A stretch of 64,000 bases of DNA from Brochothrix thermosphacta DSM 20171 = FSL F6-1036 (GCF_036884295.1 NZ_CP145608.1:2438285-2502284), one strand, 5' to 3'. Shown: positions 14,550 to 24,367, numbered from the stretch's first letter. Made by a program: numbers and translations. Notes: generated from the sequence alone by a model not told the origin.

Positions 14550-16442
14550 TTAATTAACTTTATTTTGGAATAAATTGTAAATCGTCGTTGTGTCTGTTGC
14601 TGTTTTAAGCTCAGTGATAAAATCGTCATGCACTAATAATTTGGCAACATCCGATAAAACATTCAGGTGATTGCTACTGCCACCCGTTGGAATAAACATT
14701 GCTAATACATGCGTAGTAGGCTGTCCATCCAAGCTATCCCAATCAACGGGTCGAGCCAATGTCACCACCATTAAAGCAGGCCGTATCACTGCATTATTCT
14801 CTGTGTGAGGAATAGCAATGCCCTGTTCCATTCCCGTACTTCCTTGCTGCTCTCTCTTTAGAAAACCATGATAGGTTGCAGCAGTATCACTAATAATGCC
14901 CTTTTCTTTAGCGATAGCCGCTATGTTTTGAAGCACTTCATCTTTGTTACTTCCTTGAACAGCCAAGCTGATGTTCTCTTTTTGAAGAACATCTTGTATT
15001 GTTGATACTGTCTGCGGCGTTGTCACAGTGGCGTTCTCTGTGGTTATTTTTTCTTTTGTAAAAATACGTTTCTGATTAATCGCCATCAAAATACCACTTA
15101 CTACCGAACCAATCACAATTGCCATCACCCATAAAGCACCATGCGTTACAATCGGCAAGACAATAAATCCACCGTGTGGAGCTGGCACTTGCACATGCAT
15201 CATGTAAGTTAAAACAGCCGCAATAGATGACCCGAGCATTAAAATCGGCAAGATAATTAAAGGGTTCCGGGCAGCAAATGGAATTGCCCCTTCAGTAATA
15301 TGCGTCGAACCCAGCAAGAAGTTAACATAGCCTGCACTTTTATCACTTTGATTGTAGTATTTACGTCCAAAAAGAACGGCAAACCCTGTCGCCAACGGGG
15401 GAACGATACAAGCAGCCGATACACCCGCCATAAAATAGAAATTACCTTGAGCCAACAACGCTGTTCCGGTCACATAAGCTGCTTTATTGACTGGCCCCCC
15501 CATATCAAAGGCACACATCATCCCTACAACAATCCCTAAAATTAATGGGTTTGTATTTTGTAACCCTGCTAAAAACGACATCATTCCTTGATTGATCGCT
15601 TCCATCGGTGCAGATAAGAACCACATTGTTAAACCAGCAAGAAAAATACCAAGAACCGGATATAAGAAAATTGCTTTTAAGCCATTTAAAGCAGGTGGTA
15701 GTTTTCGCAAAGCATACTGCAATCCTAAGACTACATAACCTGCAAGAAAACCACCGACGATTCCGCCTAAGAAACCTGTTTCATTCGTATAAGCAATCAT
15801 TCCGACGATAAAACCAATAATTAATCCTGGACGTTTTGCAATTGCTTCTGCAATATAAGCGGTCAGAATAGGCACCATCAAACTCATTGCCAAGCCACCG
15901 ATTGAATTCAAATAGAAGGCAAATTGGTTAAATTCCTCACTTTTAGAGTCTGCTGAATAAATACCAAACATGAATGAAATCGCTATCATTACTCCGCCCG
16001 CTACAACTATCGGTAACATGTGTGACACACCATTCATCAGAGCAACATAAATACCGTGACCAATTGATTTTTTAGGTCTTTTTTCTGCGGACTGTTGTGG
16101 TTCGCCTGTTATCGAAGCACCTGGCATTATCGGTGCCGTTTGATTAACAATTGCGGCGATAAGAGCCGCAGGATCTTTAATACCTCTTGTGACAGGTACA
16201 TTAATCACTCGTTTTCCAGCAAATCGTTCTGCATGAACGTCTTTATCAGCGGCAATAATCACGCCATCTGCTTCTGCAATGTCGGTATCAGTTAATTCAT
16301 TTTGAACGCCTTCTTGCCCATGTGTTTCAACCTTAATTGTTAGACCTTGTTTTTTAGCTTCTTCCTCGAGTGCTTCTTTAGCCATAAATGTATGAGCAAT
16401 ACCTGTAGGACAACCTGTTGCAGCAATGATCTTCATCTTCAA
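14550..16442 (-). CDS. PTS fructose-family transporter, fused EIIB-EIIC-EIIA
   Basis: This 630-residue fused permease imports and phosphorylates a ketohexose at C1. The domain order is IIB (1-100; [14 protein letters not shown] with phospho-Cys11), IIC (about 130-465; ten or so membrane segments, with [12 protein letters not shown]) and IIA (about 485-630; [10 protein letters not shown] with phospho-His546). The start overlaps the kinase gene by 4 bp. The fructose family is certain; whether the natural sugar is fructose or tagatose is open, but the partnered tagatose-bisphosphate aldolase favours tagatose or dual use. Confidence 0.92.
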   Translation of the reverse strand: MKMKIIAATGCPTGIAHTFMAKEALEEEAKKQGLTIKVETHGQEGVQNELTDTDIAEADGVIIAADKDVHAERFAGKRVINVPVTRGIKDPAALIAAIVNQTAPIMPGASITGEPQQSAEKRPKKSIGHGIYVALMNGVSHMLPIVVAGGVMIAISFMFGIYSADSKSEEFNQFAFYLNSIGGLAMSLMVPILTAYIAEAIAKRPGLIIGFIVGMIAYTNETGFLGGIVGGFLAGYVVLGLQYALRKLPPALNGLKAIFLYPVLGIFLAGLTMWFLSAPMEAINQGMMSFLAGLQNTNPLILGIVVGMMCAFDMGGPVNKAAYVTGTALLAQGNFYFMAGVSAACIVPPLATGFAVLFGRKYYNQSDKSAGYVNFLLGSTHITEGAIPFAARNPLIILPILMLGSSIAAVLTYMMHVQVPAPHGGFIVLPIVTHGALWVMAIVIGSVVSGILMAINQKRIFTKEKITTENATVTTPQTVSTIQDVLQKENISLAVQGSNKDEVLQNIAAIAKEKGIISDTAATYHGFLKREQQGSTGMEQGIAIPHTENNAVIRPALMVVTLARPVDWDSLDGQPTTHVLAMFIPTGGSSNHLNVLSDVAKLLVHDDFITELKTATDTTTIYNLFQNKVN

Positions 16443-17365
16443 TTCCTCCCTATTTTTAATTCGATTGTTTGACGAAGTTTTTCAATATCTGTTAAATCAC
16501 TAATACCTGGTTGAAATGCAGTGGATGATCCTGCTGCAGTTGCATAAATTAAAGCTTCTGCGATACTTTCTCCTTTTTCAAGTGACCCTATAAAGGCCGC
16601 TAATAACGTATCCCCTGCACAAGCCGTATTCACTACTTTTCCCTGTGGTGCTGTCGTCTGATAGATGTCACCTTGTGCCGTGACTAACAACGTACCCTTT
16701 TCCCCACGCGAAACCAATACATTACGCGCCCCTTTCTTTCGTAATTCGTTAGCGGCACCAATAATGGCTGCTGTACTTACTAATGCTGGTATTTTTAACC
16801 ATGTTGCTAATTCTTCGTCATTAGGTTTAATGAGATAGGGCTGATAAGTCAAACATTCCAGCATAATATCAGAACTTATATCCATTACAAGCTTAAATCC
16901 TTTACGTAATGATAATTCAGCAATTTCAACTAATAACTTTTCAGGAACCCCTTGAGGCAAACTGCCAGAGACAATCAACATATCTTTTGTTCCTAAAATC
17001 GCTAACTTTTCTAATAGCTGGTGTTGTGACTGCTCAGAAATCATCGGTCCTTGATTAACCGCTTTATATTCTTTTTTATGGGCTCGTATAAAGGTATTGA
17101 TTCGCGTAATCCCATCGATTGAAATAAAATCTGTTGCAATTTCTTTATTTTGAAGGGTTTCTTCGATAAAATCACCTGTGAATCCCCCTAAAAAACCCGT
17201 TGCTGTGTTGGCGATTTTCATTTTTCGCAAAACAAAAGAGACATTTACACCTTTACCATTTGCCTGATACTCTTCATAATAACTGCGATTTACTTCGTCT
17301 GGCTCAAAACTATCAAATTGACAAAAAAGATCAATAGCAGGGTTCATTGTACAGGTTACTATCAT
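16439..17365 (-). CDS. PfkB-family 1-phosphofructokinase / tagatose-phosphate kinase
   Basis: This 308-residue ribokinase-fold kinase phosphorylates the ketohexose 1-phosphate (or 6-phosphate) made by the PTS to the bisphosphate. It begins IVTCTMNPAIDLFCQF and has GKGVNVSFVLRKM (38-50) and the anion-hole motif NTACAGDTLLAAF. The usual GAGD reads CAGD here, with the catalytic Asp kept. It is the first gene of the operon, facing the divergent RpiR regulator across 120 bp with two operator-like sequences. FruK and LacC cannot be separated by eye. Confidence 0.85.
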   Translation of the reverse strand: MIVTCTMNPAIDLFCQFDSFEPDEVNRSYYEEYQANGKGVNVSFVLRKMKIANTATGFLGGFTGDFIEETLQNKEIATDFISIDGITRINTFIRAHKKEYKAVNQGPMISEQSQHQLLEKLAILGTKDMLIVSGSLPQGVPEKLLVEIAELSLRKGFKLVMDISSDIMLECLTYQPYLIKPNDEELATWLKIPALVSTAAIIGAANELRKKGARNVLVSRGEKGTLLVTAQGDIYQTTAPQGKVVNTACAGDTLLAAFIGSLEKGESIAEALIYATAAGSSTAFQPGISDLTDIEKLRQTIELKIGRN

Positions 17366-17414
17366 GTTCTTTCACTTCCTTTTCTCTTTCTATATTCAGT
17401 ATCACACGAAAAAA

Positions 17415-17473
17415 GTTGTAAATGTTTTCCAAATACCGTACATTAAGTACAATAACAGGTAAACGTTTACAAC
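17415..17473. promoter_or_regulatory. Paired operator/cre-like sites between kinase and RpiR genes
   Basis: GTTGTAAATGTTTTCC (17415-17430) and the inverted copy GGTAAACGTTTACAAC (17458-17473) share 14 of 16 positions when one is reversed. Both resemble CcpA cre sites (TGTAAACGTTTACC fits the consensus at 13 of 14). They may serve CcpA, the RpiR regulator, or both, in the divergent promoter region. Confidence 0.6.
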
Positions 17474-17485
17474 TTATGAAAGGTC

Positions 17486-18286
17486 GTGATTTTTATTAAA
17501 ACGAACATTATGAAACTCATTAACGCTAACTATCCTTCAATGAGTGAATCTGAACGTCATTTACTGCATTATATTACACAACATATCGATTTATTGCCTA
17601 ATCTTTCAATTATTAAACTGAGTGAAGAAGCCAATGTTTCAACTGCAACAATTGTCCGCACGATGAAAAAATTAGGCTTTAACGGCTTCACGGACTTTAA
17701 AATCCGTTTAAAAGATGAAAATGAAACCAACCCTCGTTTTGCAATCATTGAGCAGGTGGATCAAGAAATTCAAACTGCCATTCTAAAAAATGCTCTAGAG
17801 GTTACCAAAACAATTCAACTCTTAGAAAGCGGCACAATTGAAGATACTGTGCAAAAAATCCGCCACGCTAAACGTGTTATTTTACTCGCCCGTGGTTTTT
17901 CCGAAATGATTGCCCAGGAAATGCAAGTGAAATTACAGTTACTCAACACTTACTGTGAGATGTATAGTGATCCGAATATTATTAGAATTGTTAGTACTCG
18001 GCTTAACCCTGACGATGTCATTATCTGTGTGTCTTTAAGCGGTGAGACGAGTGAACTTATAGAAGCTGCCCAAAATTGCCAAGCACAAAAAGTGACCTGT
18101 ATTTCCCTTACTTGTAGTCCTACAAGTAAACTTGCCTTACTTTCCGAACTCAACTTTACAGGCTATAAATCCGAAGACTCTCTCATTCCAGACTATGAAG
18201 TCCGTTCACGGTTACCACTACAAGTCATGGCACGCATATTATTAGATGCCTACGCAATTCGTACTGCACATACTAAAAATCAGTGA
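17486..18286 (+). CDS. RpiR/MurR-family transcriptional regulator
   Basis: This 266-residue protein has an N-terminal RpiR-type HTH (NLSIIKLSEEANVSTATIVR, about 37-56) and a C-terminal SIS sugar-phosphate domain (about 120-250; VILLARGFSEM and VIICVSLSGETSEL). SIS domains bind phosphosugars, so it probably senses a phosphorylated ketohexose and controls the divergent PTS/kinase/aldolase operon. Members of the family act as repressors or activators, and the mode is not evident. An in-frame ATG at 17511 (MKLINANYP) is an alternative start. Confidence 0.85.
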   Translation: MIFIKTNIMKLINANYPSMSESERHLLHYITQHIDLLPNLSIIKLSEEANVSTATIVRTMKKLGFNGFTDFKIRLKDENETNPRFAIIEQVDQEIQTAILKNALEVTKTIQLLESGTIEDTVQKIRHAKRVILLARGFSEMIAQEMQVKLQLLNTYCEMYSDPNIIRIVSTRLNPDDVIICVSLSGETSELIEAAQNCQAQKVTCISLTCSPTSKLALLSELNFTGYKSEDSLIPDYEVRSRLPLQVMARILLDAYAIRTAHTKNQ

Positions 18287-18451
18287 TAGTTGGGCGACTA
18301 GTGTCTTTAATCAAGCAAGCCAAAACTTGTGAGCTTTCAGAGCAAATAAAAAAATCAGACATTAAATTAGAGTTTGGCTACTAGCGTCTCTAGCTTTATT
18401 GTCTGTCTTTAGTATTTCAATTGGGATAAATAAGAACGGCTTGTCGTTCTT
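18287..18451. other. Intergenic region with an imperfect direct repeat
   Basis: GGCGACTAGTGTCT (about 18293-18306) and GGCTACTAGCGTCT (about 18376-18389) are imperfect direct repeats between convergent genes. No clear terminator was seen. Confidence 0.35.
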
Positions 18452-20143
18452 TCACTTCTTCCTTATACGGCGGATAAGCCATACGAGTAATAACATAAAG
18501 AATAGAACGATTGTAAGTGCAGTGATTGCCATGATACGGAAGGTTAGGTTGTTAAAGGCGGCAGATCCTGAGGCACTAGAAAAACCAACAAACAGTCCTG
18601 CTGTCAAAATACTAAAAGCTAACAGACCGACGCCAAATATCAGCATATACGTCAACTTTTCGATTCTTTGTAACAGTTTATCATCCATATTCATCTCCAT
18701 CTTCACAACGGGTTTGCCATCCTTCAATTGGTGTAACACTTCATTGATTGTCACTGGTAATTGTCGTGCGGCTTGATAAAGTAAATGGGCGTTACTTTTA
18801 ACTTTATTACCCATTTTAGTTACATTCAATTGTTCCTTAACTACAATTGGTAACGTTTTTCTCAATATAACGGACATACTGAGGTTCGGTGTCAAAATTA
18901 GTAAGGTGTCTTGTAATTTTAAAATCGCTTGACCTATTTGTAAAAATTCAAATGGGATTTCAATCGTATAAGAGCGCGCAATCAGTAATATATCTTGAAT
19001 CAGCTGACCATAATTAATATTGCTCATATCAGATTGTAAATACCGTGCCATCATACGATCAATGTCTTTTTCAAAAGCGCGTCTATTAATTTTATTCGTA
19101 GTATCTAAGCGTAACATCGCTACTGTAAAACTAGTTGCATCGCGATTAGATGCTGCGATGATGAGATCAATCAGCAACTCGTTTAAGCTTTCACTTAATT
19201 GACCGACATTACCAAAATCAAGCATTGCTAAAACGTTGTTTTCTAATAATTTAAAATTTCCCGGATGAGGATCTGCATGAAATAGACCATGTTCAAACAA
19301 TTGCATTGTCAATGCTTCACAAATAGTTGTCGATAACTCTTCTTTCTCATCTTCTGTTAACCTACTCAACGTTTCTTTATTTAAATCCTCACCCATGATA
19401 CGTTCCTGAATTAATAAATCTGCTGTGGCTAATTTTATTGCAACATCAGGGATATAAAGTTTCGGATGGTGATTATTATCTTGCATCGTCCGCATCGCTT
19501 GCGCTTCTTGTTTAAAATTCAATTCTGTTAATAAACTTCGTGAAAATTCACGAACGAGCAATACAACTTGTACTTCTCTAGCATAGAGTGAATTTCTTTC
19601 TGCAAGTTTCGCAAGTTCCTGTAGCGTTTCAATATCATGTTTCACTTGTTTTTCAATGTTGGGACGTCTCACTTTTAGGGCGACTGCTTCACCACTTTTT
19701 AGAACTGCGGCATGCACTTGACCTATCGAAGCAGCACCTAATGGTACTTCTTCAATGCTACTAAAATAACGTTCAGAGTGGCCCCCTAAATTAGCATCAA
19801 TAATCGGTTTCATTTCAGAAAATGCTAAAGGTGTCACACTTTTTTGTAGTTTTTTTAATTCGTTGATTAATGAGGCTGGCAATTCATCGCCTCGCGTTGA
19901 TAAAAATTGACCTAACTTCACAAATGTAGGGCCAAGTTCTTCAAGTGCTGCAATTAACGCTGCACTTTTTGTATTTTCACTATCATTTTTTTTATACTTA
20001 CCTTTGATTAAACCCAATCGTTGCAAATAACTTGCACACCCATGTTTAATAAAAATAGCAATAATTTCAGGACCGCGTAACATTGGACGTAACTTCACCA
20101 TAACTTCCATCCTCGCCTTCATTGTTTCACTTTCTTTCATCAT
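18452..20143 (-). CDS. UbiB/ABC1 (AarF) family atypical kinase
   Basis: This 563-residue protein belongs to the UbiB/COQ8 family of protein-kinase-like ATPases that support isoprenoid quinone synthesis or lipid homeostasis. Markers in order are the KxGQ motif KLGQ (76-79), the Ala-rich loop LGAASIGQVH (135-144) that replaces the kinase glycine loop, Lys157, the catalytic HADPHPGN (289-296), LDFG (308-311), and two C-terminal transmembrane helices (about 498-560). In Firmicutes without ubiquinone the substrate is unknown. Neighbours give no clue. The start could be at an internal Met, since no strong ribosome site is present. Confidence 0.88.
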   Translation of the reverse strand: MMKESETMKARMEVMVKLRPMLRGPEIIAIFIKHGCASYLQRLGLIKGKYKKNDSENTKSAALIAALEELGPTFVKLGQFLSTRGDELPASLINELKKLQKSVTPLAFSEMKPIIDANLGGHSERYFSSIEEVPLGAASIGQVHAAVLKSGEAVALKVRRPNIEKQVKHDIETLQELAKLAERNSLYAREVQVVLLVREFSRSLLTELNFKQEAQAMRTMQDNNHHPKLYIPDVAIKLATADLLIQERIMGEDLNKETLSRLTEDEKEELSTTICEALTMQLFEHGLFHADPHPGNFKLLENNVLAMLDFGNVGQLSESLNELLIDLIIAASNRDATSFTVAMLRLDTTNKINRRAFEKDIDRMMARYLQSDMSNINYGQLIQDILLIARSYTIEIPFEFLQIGQAILKLQDTLLILTPNLSMSVILRKTLPIVVKEQLNVTKMGNKVKSNAHLLYQAARQLPVTINEVLHQLKDGKPVVKMEMNMDDKLLQRIEKLTYMLIFGVGLLAFSILTAGLFVGFSSASGSAAFNNLTFRIMAITALTIVLFFMLLLVWLIRRIRKK

Positions 20144-20322
20144 ACCCTATTCAAACAAATTATTGTTGTTGGACTAATGATTCTGCATTGATTAACTGTC
20201 ATTTTTTCATATAAAAAACATTTTTTGGAAAATTTAGAAATTTTATAAAGACTATTCCTAATTAATTTGTTATATTTATCGAGTACCATTACTAAAATAC
20301 CCGACCTGAGGAGGTTCTGCAT

Positions 20323-20862
20323 TTGATAAAATATAAATTCACTACGCAACGCCTAGTTCTTCTTGCTCTTTTAATTGCGATGCAAATTATCTTATCTCGC
20401 TTTTTAGCGATTGAATTGGACTTTATTCGCATTAGTTTTGTCTTTTTACCCTTAATCTTGATCGGTGCTTATTATCCACCTCTTATTGCTGGCTTCGCCT
20501 GCGCATTGGCTGATACTGTTGGTGTCTTACTCTATTCAAAGGGTGTTCCCTTTTTCCCAGGCTACACACTCACTACTTTCTTAACAGGCTTTGTATATAG
20601 TATCTTTTTATACAATAAACCGAAAGTATTATGGCGCATCATTGTTTCACATGCGGTTGTTTTCTTCCTGTTAAATTCTGTATTGAATACGTATTGGCTT
20701 TCTATCATATTGGATAAAGCAGCACTCGCTCTTTTCCCAATCCGTTTATTAAAAAATGCCATTGTCTTTGTTATTGCTATTTTTATAAGTTATATTTTTT
20801 TCAAAAGCCAAACTATTTCTTCACTCTTAACACGTCTCTCAACTCCACGCACAAAAAAATAG
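20323..20862 (+). CDS. ECF transporter S component, folate type (FolT-like)
   Basis: This 179-residue membrane protein with about six hydrophobic segments has features of ECF substrate-binding (S) subunits, including FPGYTLTTFLTGFVYSIFLY (about 77-96), which is typical of FolT. It would bind folate and use the shared EcfA-A'-T module encoded elsewhere. Translation starts at TTG 20323, 8 bp after GAGGAGG. No tetrahydrofolate riboswitch was found in the leader. Substrate assignment is by family resemblance. Confidence 0.78.
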   Translation: MIKYKFTTQRLVLLALLIAMQIILSRFLAIELDFIRISFVFLPLILIGAYYPPLIAGFACALADTVGVLLYSKGVPFFPGYTLTTFLTGFVYSIFLYNKPKVLWRIIVSHAVVFFLLNSVLNTYWLSIILDKAALALFPIRLLKNAIVFVIAIFISYIFFKSQTISSLLTRLSTPRTKK

Positions 20863-20933
20863 AACTAATGGACAAATTCTGTATAAAAATGTAAAATGAT
20901 TGTATAAAATACATTTTTTCAGGAGTTGTTTTC

Positions 20934-22055
20934 ATGAAATTAGAACCTTTTGGCGTAGAAGATTGGATGAACATATACGAAACACAGTGCGAAGTGAATA
21001 TTGCAGAATCATGTGTCGAAGCCTTAACAACTGAAGAACTGCTTGATTTTTCTGAGGATAAACAAGCAGCTATTTCAGATATTTTAAAAATGAAACTTAC
21101 TTATGGCGACATTTTTGGTAGTGAAGCTTTACGTGAAGAAATTGCAAAGTTATATACGTCAATCACACCCGAACAAATTACAATTGAACATGGTGGTATT
21201 GGTGCTAATCACCTAGTGTTAGAAACATTAATCGAGCCCGGTGACCATATCGTTTCAGTACTACCAAATTATCAACAGCACTACTCTTTACCAAAATCAT
21301 ATGGTGCCGTTGTGGATTTTTTGCCGCTCATTCCAGAAAACAACTATATGCCTGATTTTGATGCTTTAGAAGCATTACTAACACACGATACAAAACTGAT
21401 TGCGATTAATAATCCTAACAATCCGACTGGTGCTTTGATGGATGAAGAACAACTTTTACAACTGGTCGCATTAGCACGGAAATATGATGCCTATATATTA
21501 TCAGATGAAGTTTATCGTGGACTTACATTAACTGGTGAGAATTTCACGCCTTCTATTTCTGATCTTTATGAAAAAGGTATCAGTACTAGCAGCATGTCAA
21601 AAACATTCTCGTTACCAGGGTTGCGTATCGGCTGGATTATTAGTCCGATTGAAATGGTTCCTGAACTGAATAATCATCGTGATTACAGTACGATTAGTTG
21701 TGGAATGATTGATGATTACCTCGCAACTTTAGCGCTTAAACACAAAGATAAAATCTTGGATCGTAACCTAACTATTGTTCGAAAAAACAGTCAATATCTT
21801 GCGGATTGGGTAGCTAAAGAACCTCATATCACCTATATTCAACCACAATCAGGACCGATTGCCTTATTACATTACGATATGTCGATAAAATCGACTGAAC
21901 TCTGTCGTCGTCTTCAAAATGAAACGGGTGTCTTTCTTGTCCCAGGTTCAGTAATGGGGTGTGAAGGCGGCCTACGTATTGGCTATGCCAATGATCTTAG
22001 TGTTCTCGAAGAAGGTTTGGCTCGTTTTTCTCGTTTTTTAAGAACGTTCGATTAA
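20934..22055 (+). CDS. PLP-dependent aminotransferase, class I/II
   Basis: This 373-residue fold-type I aminotransferase shows NNPNNPTGAL (159-168), SDEVYRG (190-196), the PLP-binding Lys223 in SMSKTFSLPGLRIGW, and a C-terminal region with the substrate-carboxylate arginine (GGLRIGYAN). It belongs to the group often labelled simply aminotransferase next to no fixed pathway. The amino donor and acceptor cannot be told. A gene for a small coiled protein under a SAM riboswitch converges on its end. Confidence 0.85.
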   Translation: MKLEPFGVEDWMNIYETQCEVNIAESCVEALTTEELLDFSEDKQAAISDILKMKLTYGDIFGSEALREEIAKLYTSITPEQITIEHGGIGANHLVLETLIEPGDHIVSVLPNYQQHYSLPKSYGAVVDFLPLIPENNYMPDFDALEALLTHDTKLIAINNPNNPTGALMDEEQLLQLVALARKYDAYILSDEVYRGLTLTGENFTPSISDLYEKGISTSSMSKTFSLPGLRIGWIISPIEMVPELNNHRDYSTISCGMIDDYLATLALKHKDKILDRNLTIVRKNSQYLADWVAKEPHITYIQPQSGPIALLHYDMSIKSTELCRRLQNETGVFLVPGSVMGCEGGLRIGYANDLSVLEEGLARFSRFLRTFD

Positions 22056-22063
22056 TGTAAAAG

Positions 22064-22219
22064 CTATTTCACTCGTAATTGTTTTTCTAGTTCAAGTACT
22101 TCTTGTTCAAGTTGGCGAATACGTTGTTGAATAGCTTTTTTTTCTTTGCGTTTTGCTGCTGCATGAATGGTACCAATAGTTACAGCTTCTTCACCTGCTT
22201 TAGTAAATGTTTCTCCCAT
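22064..22219 (-). CDS. 51-residue coiled-coil protein under SAM-riboswitch control
   Basis: The ORF starts at ATG 22219 behind GGGAGGAGGG and encodes MGETFTKAGEEAVTIGTIHA..., ending in a highly charged helix (KKAIQQRIRQLEQEVLELEK) that is probably a coiled coil. No family was recognised. It stands alone behind a complete SAM-I riboswitch and terminator, so it should be made only when S-adenosylmethionine is low. It ends 8 bp from the stop of the convergent aminotransferase gene. A role in methionine or sulfur economy is inferred only from the riboswitch. Confidence 0.72.
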   Translation of the reverse strand: MGETFTKAGEEAVTIGTIHAAAKRKEKKAIQQRIRQLEQEVLELEKQLRVK

Positions 22220-22247
22220 TATATTTCCCTCCTCCCGATTCAATAAA

Positions 22248-22287
22248 AAAGTACCCTTCTACTTATTAGTGCGCAGAAGGGTACTTT
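22248..22287 (-). terminator. Riboswitch-controlled terminator
   Basis: AAAGTACCCTTCT and AGAAGGGTACTTT form a 13-bp perfect stem, followed on the minus strand by a T run (22248-22242). It is placed between the SAM aptamer and the 51-aa gene as expected for transcription attenuation. Confidence 0.9.
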
Positions 22288-22295
22288 AGAATGTT

Positions 22296-22395
22296 CTCAT
22301 CTGCCAAGCAACAGTTTGCTTGTTGGATTTAGCACCGTGCTTTTGCCGGTTGCTGAGACTTCATCGGGCCATATCCCTCCATCTCTCGTGATAAG
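22296..22395 (-). promoter_or_regulatory. SAM-I riboswitch (S-box)
   Basis: The minus strand reads CTTATC-ACGAGAGATGGAGGGA...TGGCCCGATGAAG...CAGCAACC...GGTGCTAAATCC...GATGAG, the conserved S-box core in order. P1 is CTTATC/GATGAG. Binding of S-adenosylmethionine would favour the terminator immediately downstream. It controls the 51-residue gene and nothing else visible. Confidence 0.95.
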
Positions 22396-22465
22396 TTATT
22401 TAGTTTTCAGTAATTAAACTACTTTGTTTTTTTATCATAACATAATTCGTTTGATGTTGCAGTTT

Positions 22466-22723
22466 TTAGATATAATTACGTCTTGTTACCATACGAGCTA
22501 AAAATGAAATAAGTACGACAAAGAATAATGAACTAACAAGTGTTGGTACAATCGCAGTCGCACCAATAGCTGGACCCCATTGACCAAATAATCCTACACC
22601 AATGTTCGCAACACATGCACCTGCAATACCTGCAATACTATTAACTAACCAACTCGCAGGAATCTTATTATTCATAATTGCACCTGCACTTACACCAATA
22701 ATTACGCCAATTAATAAAAACAT
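22466..22723 (-). CDS. GlsB/YeaQ/YmgE family stress-response membrane protein
   Basis: This 85-residue protein is almost entirely hydrophobic, with three segments and the family pattern GVIIGVSAGAIMNNKIPASW and VNSIAGIAGACVANIGVGLF. These transglycosylase-associated-type small membrane proteins are often induced by stress. The biochemical role is unknown. Single gene with its own ribosome site (GGGAG). Confidence 0.82.
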   Translation of the reverse strand: MFLLIGVIIGVSAGAIMNNKIPASWLVNSIAGIAGACVANIGVGLFGQWGPAIGATAIVPTLVSSLFFVVLISFLARMVTRRNYI

Positions 22724-22932
22724 ATAGAACTCTCCCTTCTATGTTTGAATAGCATATTTACGTTTCTTTACATCTTTATTTTACTATAAATATCATATTT
22801 GTCCAATTTGTGAACTTTTATGTCATTCCCTTCTGAAAAATATTTTTATTGCCTTATTTCCGTCCCATTTTTTTCATATTTCTCCTCTATACTAATAGAA
22901 CAATCGTTATTTTATAGTGAAAGGAGTTACCT

Positions 22933-24216
22933 ATGAATTTTGTTAAATCGTTTTTTAAAAATACCATTTCTACGCCTGTTCGTTTCATTCTAAGCACCTT
23001 AGTTTGGATTGTTATCTGCACGCTGCTTTTAATCGGGCTTTCTTTACAACATGTCGCCGATAATGCCAGTTCAAATGCAAAAAAATCCATTGGTAGCACC
23101 GTCACTTTAATTGCGAAACAAAAAAAAGTTACTGAAGCTGCTTCAACTAATACTAATGAAACAATTTCTCTTTTTAAATCAAGTGATGTGAAAATCAGTG
23201 ATGTAAAAAAACTTGCTGAACTTAAACATCTCAATACATATAATTTCGTGGTGAGTACACCAGCAATAGCAAACTTCTCAAATACACTCCAAGATATTAC
23301 AGTCACTGGTGTATTATCTAATGCCGCAACTGAGGATTTCTCTAATGGTACCCATACCATTGTAAATGGAACAGGCATTTCTTCTGATACGGCTTCAAAT
23401 GGTGTCGTGCTAGAAAAAAACATGGCTGCGTCTCACCATTTGAAAGTCGGTGAGACTTTCGAATTATTATCAGATCACGGAGATACGTTAAAAAAGGTTA
23501 CTATCACAGGTCTTTACACAAGTAAAAATGAAAATTCTTCTAAAATTTATGCGCCTTATCAACTGGCTAAATCGTTGAAAGGACAAGGTTCCAAAGCAAC
23601 AGTTGACCTTGCAACATTTACTTTAGATGGACCACAATATATTGCGGATTTTAAAGAAACAGCAGAACAAATGGAAACAATTGATTGGGATAAAAATACG
23701 TTAATCGGCGATGATAGTGCTTATCAACAATTAACAGGGCCTATCTCTGATATGCATGCGCTCGGTGAAAAACTAGTGTTTCGTACATTAATTATTGGGT
23801 TTCTTTTAATACTCCTTCTACAATTAACCTTTCTTTATTATCGAAAAAAACAAACAGATACGCATACACACATAACCGGTTTCAAACGTTTACTTAGCGA
23901 TATACTACTACCAATAATTATTGCTTTGTTAATAGCTAGCATGAGCGCTACTTCTCTTACGAAAATAATTGCTGAACATAGTGCTTCACCTGTTATATCA
24001 AAAGTTGAACAGGTTTCTCCCATCGCTTTCTTGTTTGATCACACACAACAAGCGTCTATACAAAGCGTAAGTGCTACTCAACCGGCATTTAATTTGACAA
24101 GTTTTCCCTCTCTAGAATTGTTGTTTAAAACATTTGGATTGGCTCTATTCATCAGTATAATTGCTGTCAGTATTATTATTTTTATTTTATATCGTCAAAA
24201 AAAAACAATTAATTGA
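22933..24216 (+). CDS. ABC transporter permease of the MacB/FtsX type, lone gene
   Basis: This 427-residue protein has one N-terminal helix (about 15-40), a large extracellular domain (about 45-280) and three C-terminal helices (about 285-305, 318-345, 395-420). This is the MacB_PCD-FtsX arrangement used for peptide or lipoprotein efflux and sensing. No ATPase gene is adjacent, so it must either use one from elsewhere or be an orphan. Assignment rests on topology and on weak sequence resemblance. Confidence 0.65.
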   Translation: MNFVKSFFKNTISTPVRFILSTLVWIVICTLLLIGLSLQHVADNASSNAKKSIGSTVTLIAKQKKVTEAASTNTNETISLFKSSDVKISDVKKLAELKHLNTYNFVVSTPAIANFSNTLQDITVTGVLSNAATEDFSNGTHTIVNGTGISSDTASNGVVLEKNMAASHHLKVGETFELLSDHGDTLKKVTITGLYTSKNENSSKIYAPYQLAKSLKGQGSKATVDLATFTLDGPQYIADFKETAEQMETIDWDKNTLIGDDSAYQQLTGPISDMHALGEKLVFRTLIIGFLLILLLQLTFLYYRKKQTDTHTHITGFKRLLSDILLPIIIALLIASMSATSLTKIIAEHSASPVISKVEQVSPIAFLFDHTQQASIQSVSATQPAFNLTSFPSLELLFKTFGLALFISIIAVSIIIFILYRQKKTIN

Positions 24217-24335
24217 TTACTTTTTGTAAGTGTGTTAAAATTCCTGTACATCGTAACTTTACCTGTCAACTGATAACTTCCAATACGTTTTATTCTTTTT
24301 TGTTCCTAAACAATCCATTATTGAATGTCATAATT

Positions 24336-24363
24336 TTGTTTCTATTGGGTAATATTTTATATA
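24336..24363 (+). promoter_or_regulatory. Promoter of the quinone-detoxification operon
   Basis: TTGTTT (24336-24341) and TATATA (24358-24363) are 16 bp apart, with the predicted start inside the inverted repeat at 24368-24391. Confidence 0.5.
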
Positions 24364-24367
24364 GCCT

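Noticed and set aside
20160-20322. Tetrahydrofolate riboswitch before the FolT-like gene
   Set aside because: None of the conserved THF-riboswitch motifs is present; the leader is AT-rich and unstructured.
20140-20349. 69-codon minus-strand ORF
   Set aside because: It overlaps the leader and start of the FolT-like gene and lacks a ribosome site.
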